This document shows positions 24,748 to 33,293 of a DNA stretch of 64,000 nt, in pieces; position 1 is the stretch's first letter, and each line of letters begins with the position of its first letter. A program made the position numbers and the translations under genes. The notes under the pieces are model-generated. The model made no database searches. It was not told the DNA's origin and saw only the letters and a program-made list of their open reading frames with translations. The stretch lies in assembly GCA_947632025.1 (NCBI GenBank), contig CANRNN010000008.1, positions 1 through 64,000 of the forward strand. The letters run 5' to 3'. The DNA is from an uncultured Clostridia bacterium. Lineage in GTDB: Bacteria; Bacillota; Clostridia; Oscillospirales; Ruminococcaceae.

Positions 24748-24919
24748 ACTCAATCATCTCGCTTTATTCCTGCTGTTTGTTTTCATCTTTTTTCGCGTAT
24801 CGCACAGATCCGCGGCATTACGATAGGCATTCATAAGCTGTCTACCCGTAGTTTCAAGGCTTTTCTTCCGCACAGCGTCTTTTACATATACAGTACGTTC
24901 ATAATTCCACCTTATGTTT
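24748..24919 (-). other. Spacer with a possible short basic reading frame
   Basis: Between the glycosyltransferase and the DUF6472-like gene the minus strand is open up to TGA at 24754. It encodes a basic stretch including KSLETTGRQLMNAYRNAADL and ending KTNSRNKAR. An ATG with AAGGTGG upstream (about 24897) lies in another frame and stops after six codons. There is no convincing start for the basic frame, so it is not called as a gene. Confidence 0.3.
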
Positions 24920-25948
24920 TTATTTGAGTATTGAGGTATAAAATTCGTCCCACATTTGCAGAACGTGTTTTTTCGAGTAGAACTCGTTGCCCTTGCGCGA
25001 GCTTTCGCAGCCGAGCCTGTAATATTCTTTATCATCGCGAAGCTTTTCAAGCTCGCTTACAAACCCGTCCACTCCCTCTTCGCGCAAATAAAAATCAAAC
25101 AGTATGTTCTTATAGATAGGTATATCCCTCAGCAGTATCGGAATGTTCACGCACATAGCTTCCAGCACCGTCATAGGAAACAGCTCCTCAAACGACGGCA
25201 GAAACATCACGTCGGCGGAGTTGTACACAAAATTCATCTTTTCGCGTCCGATTATTCCGAGAAAACGCACGTTTTCGGGCGGTTCCTTGACTATTTTCTT
25301 TATCTCGTCATAGCCGTCCGTAAGCCTGCCAAAGCTGAATCCGCCTGCCCAGACGAACTGAACATCGGGCATACGCCTTGCGCACTCCATAAAATCGAAA
25401 AAGCCTTTTCTCACCTGAAGCTGACCCGCGCACATAACCGTGAATTTGTCTTCCGGCAGACCCATCGTGCGGCGGCATTTTATCTTTTTTTCGGGAGAAA
25501 GCGGGTGGAATTTATCGGTATCAACATAATTCGGTATGTATGTCACTTTCTCCCGCGGGATACCGTACCCCTCCAGAGCGTCGATAAAATACGGATTGAC
25601 CACCACAAGGTGTTCCATAGAGCTGTAGAATTTTATCATATACTTATAGAATATCGCTCTTGCGGGTCGCGGAAGATTCAGGCTCTCGTCTACCGTAGAC
25701 GGCAGAAAGTGGACATAACACACCGACGTTCCGTTTTTGCAGGCGCACTTTCTGTTGAGGAAGAAAGTTGGATTTATTGTGTGATAGTGCGTGATATCCG
25801 CAGACATCTTCGCGTTTTCAAACACGGCAAATTTGTCGGAAAGTCCCTCTTTCACAAGTCTTACCTGTTCGAGATAAGCCGAGCCTACGCCCTGACCCTC
25901 GACGCTTGTTGCCTGCGACATCATATTTATGGTTCTTTTGTCATTCAT
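24920..25948 (-). CDS. GT4-family glycosyltransferase, glycolipid-synthase-like
   Basis: The 342-residue protein has a GT-B fold. The N-terminal domain begins MMSQATSVEGQGVGSAYLEQ and contains ADITHYHTINPTF and VHFLPSTVDESL. The C-terminal domain has VMCAGQLQVRKGFFDFMECA, FVWAGGFSFG and the E-x7-E region FLPSFEELFPMTVLEAM, where the family binds the nucleotide sugar. The closest resemblance I know is to alpha-glucosyl diacylglycerol synthases of Gram-positive bacteria, which make membrane glycolipids; the acceptor is inferred. It starts 12 bases after the HAD phosphatase gene, forming a two-gene unit. Confidence 0.75.
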   Translation of the reverse strand: MNDKRTINMMSQATSVEGQGVGSAYLEQVRLVKEGLSDKFAVFENAKMSADITHYHTINPTFFLNRKCACKNGTSVCYVHFLPSTVDESLNLPRPARAIFYKYMIKFYSSMEHLVVVNPYFIDALEGYGIPREKVTYIPNYVDTDKFHPLSPEKKIKCRRTMGLPEDKFTVMCAGQLQVRKGFFDFMECARRMPDVQFVWAGGFSFGRLTDGYDEIKKIVKEPPENVRFLGIIGREKMNFVYNSADVMFLPSFEELFPMTVLEAMCVNIPILLRDIPIYKNILFDFYLREEGVDGFVSELEKLRDDKEYYRLGCESSRKGNEFYSKKHVLQMWDEFYTSILK

Positions 25949-25960
25949 TGTATTAAAACC

Positions 25961-26584
25961 TCAGAATTTGTTATCGGAAAGCTGCTTTTCAAGATCCGAG
26001 AGCTTTTCAAGCACCATATCCGAGCGGTCTGCGCTCCCGAATCCGTAAGCAGCGTGAGCGAATGCCGCTCCTGCTTTATACGCGCTGTCACAGTCGCCTT
26101 GTGTATCGCCGACGTAAAGCGCTCTTTCCAGTCTGTTTTTTTCGATGATAAGGCGGATATTCTCGCTTTTTTCGAGAGAATTGTCGCCCCAGCACAGCTT
26201 GTCCGTGATAAGCCCGCCCAGCCCGTAGTATTCAAGAAACGCCTCGATATATCCCGCCTGACAGTTGCTGACAATAAACAGCGGGTATTTTTCGGCAAGT
26301 ACCTTAAGCGTGCTTTCGGTATCGGGGTAGATATAACCTCCGTGCGAGCGCAGATACTCGTTTTCAAACCTGCAGCAGCGTTCAAGGATTTCTCCCCGTT
26401 CGCGCTCGGACTTTTCGGGGAAGAACTTCTCGGCAATTTTCACCATAGTCATCCCCATAACGCCCTTTATATCCGCTTCGGAGAATCTGTCCTCTCCGAC
26501 TGCGTTATTCCACGACCGCGCGACGTTCTCGGCGCTGTCCCAGAGCGTGCCGTCCATATCGAAGATGATTCCGTCAAATTTCAT
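25961..26584 (-). CDS. HAD-family phosphatase, phosphoglycolate phosphatase-like
   Basis: The 207-residue protein has the HAD motifs: DMDGTLWDS (residues 9-17, nucleophile Asp), LFIVSNCQAG (motif II Ser), a Lys in the KSENI region (motif III) and YVGDTQGDCDSAYKAG (motif IV). The cap is alpha-helical, as in subfamily I (PGP/beta-phosphoglucomutase-like). The substrate is a small phosphorylated metabolite, not identified. It sits just upstream of the glycosyltransferase on the same strand. Cytosolic. Confidence 0.85.
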   Translation of the reverse strand: MKFDGIIFDMDGTLWDSAENVARSWNNAVGEDRFSEADIKGVMGMTMVKIAEKFFPEKSERERGEILERCCRFENEYLRSHGGYIYPDTESTLKVLAEKYPLFIVSNCQAGYIEAFLEYYGLGGLITDKLCWGDNSLEKSENIRLIIEKNRLERALYVGDTQGDCDSAYKAGAAFAHAAYGFGSADRSDMVLEKLSDLEKQLSDNKF

Positions 26585-26724
26585 AAAATCTCCAAAAAAC
26601 CGCCGTCAGTGATCGGGGCAGCGCCGCACAAAGCACGGCGAGCCGTAAACAAACGGCGGTAAAAAAAGGTCGGTTATTCGTTATTATTATTTATATTTTA
26701 AGCAGCTTGTATCAGTGGATAAGT

Positions 26725-29112
26725 TTAAGCTTTTGCCTTATGTGCGGATTTTTTCTCCTGCCACCAGATCCACAGCGGACCCGCAAGGCACAGCGACGAA
26801 TAGAATCCCACTACCATTCCTATCGCGAGCGGGATAGCAAACGACAGTATTGAAGTTACTCCCTGCAGGCTGCACACAACGGCGATAGAGATCATTGCCG
26901 TTACAGTAGTTGCCGTGGTGATTATCGAACGCGAAAGCGTCTGATTTATCGAGAGATTGACAAGCTCGCGGTCAGACATTCTGCCGCCGTGTTTAGCGCG
27001 GTTTTCACGCAGTCTGTCGTAAATTATGATCGTGTTGTTTATGGAATATCCGAGCAGCGTCAGCACGACTGCCATAAAATTCGTGTCAAGCGACATTCCG
27101 CCGAACACATATACGGCATATGTCAGAATAACATCGTGAAGCAGGCAGAGTATAGCAATAAGTCCCGCGCTCCAGCCGCCTATCTTTCTGAATCTGAACG
27201 CTATATAGATTACCAGCAGCACGAACGCCGCTACTACCGCTATAAGGCACGAGATAAAGAATTTCGAGCCTGCCGACGCGGATACGTTTGTCGTGTCGAG
27301 GTTTTCGATATTGTTGTCGGGATATGCTTCCGCCAGAGCGGTGGTCACGCTGTCAAGCATTGCGTCGTCCATCTTCTCGTCAGCCGCGAATGTCACCATT
27401 ATCGTATTCAGCCCGCCTGTAAAGCTCGTTCCCGTAGTTACCGAAGCACGGGGAGTCCCCAGAGCCTCCACCGTTGACTTTATGTCATTGGTGCTGACTT
27501 CTCCCTCATAGGAATAGGTAACTATAGTACCGCCCTTGAAGCGTATATCGACTGCTACTCCGAGAACGAACGTGAAGATCACCGTAAGCGCTATTACCGC
27601 TGCCGATATGATAACAAATATCTTTCTCTTGCCTACAAAGTCGATGTTGGTCTTTGCACGGACGTTGATCTCCTGAACGGTATTCTTGCCTGTTTCGATG
27701 TCGCCTGTTGTTTCCTGCTTGGAAACTCCGTAGAACCACGGTTTTCTGAAGCATTTGAATTTGGACAGCGATATCGTCATAAACTGTGTAGCCCAGCAAG
27801 CCATAATGAAGTTCATTATTACTCCCGCGAGCAGCGTATAGCCGAACGAGTATACCGTACCCTCTGTTGTTGCTCCGAACCATGTTCCGAACACAGCCAT
27901 AAGGATCAGCGCCACGATTATTACCGTGAGGTTCGAGTCGAGTATAGCCGTGAATCCGCGTGAAAAGCCGTTTTTCAGCGCGCCGTCTATGGTGCGTCCG
28001 CTTTTAAGCTCCTCTTTTATTCTCTCGGCGGAAATTACGTTCGCGTCAACGCCCATTCCTATTGAAAGTATGATACCCGCGATACCGGGAAGAGTAAGCG
28101 AGGAAGCGTCATTGAACCCGAAAAATCCCGTGATGGCCGCAAACATTCCCGCGACCTGACCCGCAAGCGCTATTACCGCCACGAATCCGGGAAGCCTGTA
28201 GTACACTATCATAAATATCGCGATAAGAATAAACGCTATAAGTCCCGCGAGTGCCATAGCGTCGCGTGCGCCCGTGCCCAGTACAGGTGAGATTGTCGAA
28301 AGGCTCTCTATTTCGAGCTTGAACGGCAATGCGCCGCCGTTTATCTTATTCGCGAGGTCACGGGCAGACTGCTCGTCAAAAGAGCCGGATATCTGGCAGC
28401 TGCCGTTTGTTATCGGCTCATTGATTGTCGGATAGGAAATGCAGATATCGTCCATCCAGATCGAGATAGTATCCCCCACCAGACGTTCTGTAGCCTCTGC
28501 GAAGGCATCTTTTCCCGAATTTTTCAGATCGAGCGCGACCACCCACTGGTATGTGCCCGATTCGTTTTTATAGTATGCTGCCTGTGCTTTTTCAACGTCC
28601 GAACCCGTGAGAACGATATTATCCGCGGTATCACCCGTCGGAAGCCCGTCCTCGTCGACCTCGTGCTTTTCGCGGAATGTAAGCATCGCGGTTTCGCCTA
28701 TTTCCTGCACCGCTTTTGCGGGGTCGAAAGAGGTGTCGTCCGCCTGCCACGGGAACCGCACTATTATCCCGTTAGTCGCCGAATCAACATATACTTCGTA
28801 GTCGTTTATGTTCTTGTCGACCAGTCTGGTTTCGATAATAGATTTTGCAGCGTTAAGGTCGTCCTCTGTGATGTTGTGTTCCGCCGCGTAATCTTCGGGG
28901 ACTCCGAAAGTCACGTTTACGCCGCCCCTGATGTCTATTCCCCAGCGTATATCGTTTATTCCCCACACCCAAGAGGTCTTGTTATCTCCGAAATAGGTAG
29001 AGATACCCATAGTCGAGAGCAGTGTGAACGCCACGATAAGGAAAAACACTATAAAGAAAACAGGCTTTGTAATCCTTGTCTTTTCACGTTTCATTCCGTT
29101 TAATACTACCAT
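26725..29112 (-). CDS. secDF: Protein translocase subunits SecD and SecF, fused
   Basis: The 795-residue membrane protein uses the proton-motive force to help the Sec channel pull proteins out. The SecD half (1-450) has TM1 (VFFIVFFLIVAFTLLSTMG), the RWGIDIRGGV motif and a large external P1 domain. It ends with TM2-6 including GMGVDANVISAERIKEELKS. The SecF half (about 490-795) has IDFVGKRK, DIRFKGGTIVTY and the second RND-type TM bundle with SINNTIIIYDRLRENR. Fusion is usual in Firmicutes. The start is uncertain: ATG 29112 (MVVLNGMKREK) is favoured, with GGAG 11 bases upstream; GTG 29124 or ATG 29094 are alternatives. Confidence 0.93.
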   Translation of the reverse strand: MVVLNGMKREKTRITKPVFFIVFFLIVAFTLLSTMGISTYFGDNKTSWVWGINDIRWGIDIRGGVNVTFGVPEDYAAEHNITEDDLNAAKSIIETRLVDKNINDYEVYVDSATNGIIVRFPWQADDTSFDPAKAVQEIGETAMLTFREKHEVDEDGLPTGDTADNIVLTGSDVEKAQAAYYKNESGTYQWVVALDLKNSGKDAFAEATERLVGDTISIWMDDICISYPTINEPITNGSCQISGSFDEQSARDLANKINGGALPFKLEIESLSTISPVLGTGARDAMALAGLIAFILIAIFMIVYYRLPGFVAVIALAGQVAGMFAAITGFFGFNDASSLTLPGIAGIILSIGMGVDANVISAERIKEELKSGRTIDGALKNGFSRGFTAILDSNLTVIIVALILMAVFGTWFGATTEGTVYSFGYTLLAGVIMNFIMACWATQFMTISLSKFKCFRKPWFYGVSKQETTGDIETGKNTVQEINVRAKTNIDFVGKRKIFVIISAAVIALTVIFTFVLGVAVDIRFKGGTIVTYSYEGEVSTNDIKSTVEALGTPRASVTTGTSFTGGLNTIMVTFAADEKMDDAMLDSVTTALAEAYPDNNIENLDTTNVSASAGSKFFISCLIAVVAAFVLLVIYIAFRFRKIGGWSAGLIAILCLLHDVILTYAVYVFGGMSLDTNFMAVVLTLLGYSINNTIIIYDRLRENRAKHGGRMSDRELVNLSINQTLSRSIITTATTVTAMISIAVVCSLQGVTSILSFAIPLAIGMVVGFYSSLCLAGPLWIWWQEKKSAHKAKA

Positions 29113-29187
29113 TGATTTTATCACTCCGTTCAGTTTCCTTGTAAATTCTGTAAGTAAACAATATCTTTTTTAGTTTCACATTTATTT

Positions 29188-29216
29188 ATTATAATACAAA
29201 AAGCAAAAATAGTCAA
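29188..29216 (-). promoter_or_regulatory. Promoter of secDF
   Basis: On the minus strand TTGACT (29216-29211), 17-base spacer, TATAAT (29193-29188). Confidence 0.7.
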
Positions 29217-29277
29217 GGGATTTTACGCCTATATTACGATTTTTTGGTGAAAATGTTGAGAAAATCCTGCAAATTAC

Positions 29278-29306
29278 TTGAAAAATTACATTTTTTATGG
29301 TATAAT
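29278..29306 (+). promoter_or_regulatory. Promoter of DUF2339-type gene
   Basis: TTGAAA (29278-29283), 17-base spacer, TATAAT (29301-29306), divergent from the secDF promoter. Confidence 0.7.
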
Positions 29307-29383
29307 TATATAAATTATGCAAATATACGGTTTTGACCGCGACACTCTCGCGGCATATTTTCCGAGAATCCAAGGAGCATTTT

Positions 29384-31444
29384 ATGAACCAACAGAATCA
29401 GAAGCCTCAGCAGAATAATCAGAATTATACACAAAACGCGTATAATTATCCTCAGCACACACCGAATCAACAGATCCCGCAAGCCGGACCGCGAACGGCA
29501 AACGGCAGCGTTTCCAAAGGGGAAATGTTCGTCGCGACGAATCTTTTGAGCAAGATAGGCGTTATCTTTCTCATTGTGAGTGTCATAGCGTTCTCGGCGG
29601 CTTCGGAGGGCAGACTTCCCGACGGCGTGAGATTGGCGCTCGTTCTTGCAGTGGGAGTTATAATGCTCGTTGTAGGAGGAGTTTTCTTCAAAAAAGGCTC
29701 GGTCATCTTCTCAAACGCGCTTATGTACGGCGGAGTGGCGGAACTGTTCATATGTTCTCTTGTCGGATATCACGGGCTGCACGCCCTGAACGATATAGGA
29801 GCTGTGATAGTCGGGGTCTTTGCTCTTTTGGCAGGAGTGATCATGTCGCGCTTCGCGAAGTCGCAGGCGATTATGGTAATAACGGCTGTACTGGTGGCGC
29901 TTCCGTTATTCACAAGTCCGACCATTGGCACTGTCATTATAAATACGGTGTACCTTGCGTTAGCAAATTCGATAATAGCGGTCGTTTCGCGGCTCAAGGG
30001 CTATGACTTCTCTATGGCGACGGGCGCTGCGTGCGCATTTTTTCAGGCAATATCAGTGTGCATTATAGGCGTGGCTGACGAAACAGATTTTGATATCAGC
30101 TTTATTTTCGCGGTGCTTGTTTCGGTGTTCGCGTTTGTGCTGGCGTTTATTTATTCAAGCGGCACATTGCTAGATTCGCTGTCAGAAAACGGAGAAATGA
30201 ACGCTTTGGAGCTTGCGCTTTTTAACAGCGCACAGGGCGTGGCACTGCTTTTTATCGCAATATCGTTTTCTTCCACGGGCAAAAACATAATAAGTTTTAT
30301 CCTTTTTGCCGTTATCGCGGTATTTTACGCGATCTTTGCGGCTTTCTTCTCAATGAAATTCCATTCGAGGTGCAAAGCGGCTTCGTCATTCATAAATCTC
30401 GCGTTTGCGGCGCTTTTGTTGGGAGCGCTGTTCTATATCCCCAATCCGACGGCTTCCTTTGCGGCTGTTATGACGGGAGCGTGTATCGCGCTTGTTTTTA
30501 ACTCTCTGCTTGATAGAAAGCTGCTCGCTGTATGGGGCTATGTCCTGTTGGGAATAGCGTGGTTTAAATTCCTTTTCATCAGATCACCAAAATCCACCGC
30601 GCTGTTCAGTCCAAAGGAGCTTTCCGCAATATTCATAAACCTCGGACTGACGGCGGCGCTTCTGGTGTTCTACCTTATCCGCAAAAACAAAAAAACGACT
30701 TGGACGAGAGTTTATACCTGTATGGCGTTTGTAAACTTCGGCTATCTCGGCGGCATACTGATAAGACAGCATCTGGTAAACGCTCTCAAAGATTCGGGAA
30801 TATGGACATGGAACGTGGGACGGACGGCGTTCAGCTCGCTGTTGTGCGCGGTGTTGTGGCTGCTGCTCGGATTCGCGGTCGGAAAGGTAAAGCTGCTGAA
30901 AACGGAGCGGACGGTATTTTCGTTCATATTCTACGGATTAGGATTTTTGCAGCTTGGTATAGCCAATATTGCAAATTTCTTCAGCGGAGGCTCCGACACT
31001 GAAAGGCAGCTCGGCTTGGTGCTTATAATCGTGACAATAGCGGTAAATATCGTGTCTGTCCTCGCTGTGCTGGATATTACTGTACAAATCGAGGAAAAAG
31101 CTCCGAAATTCTCAAAGGCGGTCGGGCTTATTGTTTCGGCATACGCCATAGCCACACTTACAATGGTGCTTGGAACGAACAGATTTGTCGTGTTCACGAG
31201 CTTTATTATAAGTATAATCTACCTTGTAACGGCGGCAGCGTGGATATTCTTCGGCTTTTGGAAATTCAACCCTGTTCTCCGAAGATTCGGACTGGCGCTG
31301 GCACTGTTTTCCTCGGCAAAGCTGTTCCTGTTCGATTTCAGAGGAATTGACCAGATGGGCAGAACCTTGCTGTTTATCGGTTTCGGTATAACCCTGCTCG
31401 TGATTTCTTTCGCCTACGGCATAGCCGAGAAAAAAAGACGCTGA
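29384..31444 (+). CDS. Large polytopic membrane protein, DUF2339-like
   Basis: The 686-residue protein starts with a Gln/Asn-rich cytosolic tail (about 1-45, MNQQNQKPQQNNQNY) and then has some 18-20 hydrophobic segments in an unbroken array. The first membrane unit (LLSKIGVIFLIVSVIAFSAA, then LPDGVRLALVLAVGVIMLVV) follows the DUF2339 pattern: a Gly-rich helix, a conserved Arg and another Gly-rich helix. Function of the family is unknown; transport or envelope roles have been suggested. The ATG at 29384 has AAGGAG six bases upstream. It is a single gene, divergent from secDF. Confidence 0.65.
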   Translation: MNQQNQKPQQNNQNYTQNAYNYPQHTPNQQIPQAGPRTANGSVSKGEMFVATNLLSKIGVIFLIVSVIAFSAASEGRLPDGVRLALVLAVGVIMLVVGGVFFKKGSVIFSNALMYGGVAELFICSLVGYHGLHALNDIGAVIVGVFALLAGVIMSRFAKSQAIMVITAVLVALPLFTSPTIGTVIINTVYLALANSIIAVVSRLKGYDFSMATGAACAFFQAISVCIIGVADETDFDISFIFAVLVSVFAFVLAFIYSSGTLLDSLSENGEMNALELALFNSAQGVALLFIAISFSSTGKNIISFILFAVIAVFYAIFAAFFSMKFHSRCKAASSFINLAFAALLLGALFYIPNPTASFAAVMTGACIALVFNSLLDRKLLAVWGYVLLGIAWFKFLFIRSPKSTALFSPKELSAIFINLGLTAALLVFYLIRKNKKTTWTRVYTCMAFVNFGYLGGILIRQHLVNALKDSGIWTWNVGRTAFSSLLCAVLWLLLGFAVGKVKLLKTERTVFSFIFYGLGFLQLGIANIANFFSGGSDTERQLGLVLIIVTIAVNIVSVLAVLDITVQIEEKAPKFSKAVGLIVSAYAIATLTMVLGTNRFVVFTSFIISIIYLVTAAAWIFFGFWKFNPVLRRFGLALALFSSAKLFLFDFRGIDQMGRTLLFIGFGITLLVISFAYGIAEKKRR

Positions 31445-31516
31445 AGCCTGTTCGCATAAACTCTCAAAGCCCGTCTTGCGGTGTGTTTTACGACCGAACG
31501 GCTTGTGCCGACGCTA

Positions 31517-32245
31517 CTACATTCCTACAAGACCGTCCGCCGCGCCCGCTATGACCTCAGCCCAGAGCTTTATAAGAACGTCAATATCGGATACCGTAAC
31601 GTGAAAATTCCTATCGTGAGGCTCTCCCGTGACCGAGGATAAAAGCGTCATTGTCGGCACTCCGACTGCCGCGACGGGTATTCCGAGAGTTTCGCGGGAG
31701 ATACCCCGTCCGTGCCCTCCGGTACCCGAAGCCGGAATTATCCCCGCGTCCGTTACCTGTACCGTCCTGCCTATCGCACGGGGATCGCGGCAGGCAAGCG
31801 CGTCAAATACTATAACGCAGTCCGCGTGTATCTCCCTTGCGGCGGCTCGTACAAGTCCCTGTGTTTTCATTCCTGTTTTGGCGGCAACGTCCGTTTCCAT
31901 CGCCGCGAGAGTGTAGCGTCTGCCCTTTCTTGCCGTAAGCCCGCGTATCACCGCCGTCCCAAGACTGTCCTGAGTGATATCGGGATTTCCAAGACCGACC
32001 GCGAATATCCTCCCCCTAGGCGGAATGACTTGCGAAACCGCTCTGGACAGCAGCCCCGTCATTCCTGCCGCGTGAGGTTCGCCCTCAAGTGTGATGTATC
32101 TCCCCGCAGGTTTTGATATTCCCGAATTTTCCGGTATCCTTACGTCGGTTATCTTCACTTCGCCTATCGCCCTTACTACGGAACGTATCTTTTCAGAAGC
32201 TCCCGCCATAGCCGCAGCTTCCACCGCAAGCAGGCTGTTATCCAT
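31517..32245 (-). CDS. gpr: Germination protease GPR (spore protease)
   Basis: The 242-residue protein matches GPR, the aspartic-like protease that degrades small acid-soluble spore proteins during germination. Signs are VGLGNPDITQDSLGTAVIRG near 90, the METDVAAKTGMKT and VIVFDALACRD segments, and GTGGHGRGISRETLGIPVAA near 180. It is shorter than Bacillus GPR (about 370) because the N-terminal part and some loops are reduced. The ATG at 32245 has GGAG eight bases upstream; the frame is open above but the extra residues overlap the rpsT promoter region. It indicates a sporulating organism. Confidence 0.88.
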   Translation of the reverse strand: MDNSLLAVEAAAMAGASEKIRSVVRAIGEVKITDVRIPENSGISKPAGRYITLEGEPHAAGMTGLLSRAVSQVIPPRGRIFAVGLGNPDITQDSLGTAVIRGLTARKGRRYTLAAMETDVAAKTGMKTQGLVRAAAREIHADCVIVFDALACRDPRAIGRTVQVTDAGIIPASGTGGHGRGISRETLGIPVAAVGVPTMTLLSSVTGEPHDRNFHVTVSDIDVLIKLWAEVIAGAADGLVGM

Positions 32246-32284
32246 AAAAATCACTCCAAATTCAAAAAAAATTCCAAAACCCCC

Positions 32285-32313
32285 TTGAAATTTTTGGGGG
32301 AGTGTGTTATAAT
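32285..32313 (+). promoter_or_regulatory. Promoter of rpsT
   Basis: TTGAAA (32285-32290), 17-base spacer ending TGTGT, TATAAT (32308-32313). Confidence 0.75.
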
Positions 32314-32472
32314 AAAATGTATTACAAAAATAATTTTCGTCCGTAAACGTAGATTTCCGCCGAAATATCATATAAAACGCGGGAATAATACGATTATATC
32401 CCGAAACAGGACAAAAATTCCGTATTGCGGAATACGGCGATAATTTGATTTCAGATAACGGAGGTGAAAAAA

Positions 32473-32718
32473 ATGCCGAATATTAAATCCGCTAAGAAGA
32501 GAGTAATTACCTCTGAAGCAAGAAACGAGGCAAATAAACGCGCTAAGTCGGCACTTAAGACGGAACTTAAAAAGGCACGCGCCGAGGGTGCGTCCGCTGC
32601 GACCATCAAGTCCGCGAGCGTATCTGTAGACAAGGCGGCAGGTAAGGGTCTTATCCATAAGAATAAGGCGGCTCGCCTCAAGTCCCAGCTTGCCAAGAAG
32701 GCAAATTCCAACGCCTGA
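32473..32718 (+). CDS. rpsT: 30S ribosomal protein S20
   Basis: The 81-residue, Lys/Ala-rich helical protein begins MPNIKSAKKRV and contains AGKGLIHKNKAARLKSQLAK, both classic for S20, which binds 16S rRNA. ATG 32473 has GGAGG eight bases upstream; the GTG three codons earlier falls too close to it. The leader of about 150 bases may allow feedback control, as for rpsT elsewhere, but no specific element was recognised. Gpr is transcribed divergently, a common arrangement in Clostridia. Confidence 0.97.
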   Translation: MPNIKSAKKRVITSEARNEANKRAKSALKTELKKARAEGASAATIKSASVSVDKAAGKGLIHKNKAARLKSQLAKKANSNA

Positions 32719-32795
32719 TTTGCAGAGTGTATTCGCCGACATTCCTTGATGGTTTGTCGGCGATTGTTTTTATAGAACGAACCGGAGGGACGGGT

Positions 32796-33293
32796 ATGGA
32801 GAACGTAACAAGAGAAGTTAAGGATATAGATATAATAGAAGATCTCCTGCGAAGCGCAAGGGTGTGCAGGATAGCCGTGAATCATGGCGGGAGCCCGTAC
32901 ATTATACCTATGTGCTTCGGTTATACTCTCACGGGAGGAAAGCTGGAGCTTTATTTCCGTTTCAAGATAAACGGCGAAAAGGCGTCGGTCTTTAAGTCGG
33001 GAGCAGAAGCCGCGTTTGAGATCGACGAGCTGACAGATGTCAAAAAAAGCGACGGCGGATTCGGCTTCGATATTTCCTACGGAAGCATCGTCGGCAAGGG
33101 TCCTATCGAATTTGTGAACGGCGTTGACAAGCTGACGGGGCTTTCGCTGATCTTGTCGAAGTATCTGGGCAAAGACAATGACGGCAAACTTTCGGAGCAG
33201 GCTCTCAATTCCTACGTTATGCTGAAGATAACAGCCGACGAGTTCTGCTGTAAGATACGTTCGCCGGAACAGGAAAGCAAGGAGAATTTATGA
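32796..33293 (+). CDS. NimA-like / pyridoxamine 5'-phosphate oxidase-family flavoprotein
   Basis: The 165-residue protein resembles the nitroimidazole-resistance NimA branch of flavin split-barrel proteins. It has RVCRIAVNHGGSPYIIPMCF near 20 and LELYFRFKINGEKASVFKSG, then FEIDELTDVKKSD and a YGSIVGKGPIEFV strand. It probably binds FMN or a similar cofactor; the reaction is unknown. ATG 32796 has CGGAGGG six bases upstream. Its stop overlaps the next start (ATGA), so it is co-translated with the SUFU-domain gene. Confidence 0.8.
   Translation: MENVTREVKDIDIIEDLLRSARVCRIAVNHGGSPYIIPMCFGYTLTGGKLELYFRFKINGEKASVFKSGAEAAFEIDELTDVKKSDGGFGFDISYGSIVGKGPIEFVNGVDKLTGLSLILSKYLGKDNDGKLSEQALNSYVMLKITADEFCCKIRSPEQESKENL

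Noticed and set aside
24956..26662. 568-codon plus-strand frame opposite the glycosyltransferase and HAD genes
   Set aside because: It is a mirror of two well-supported minus-strand genes; long antisense frames are common here because of the codon bias.
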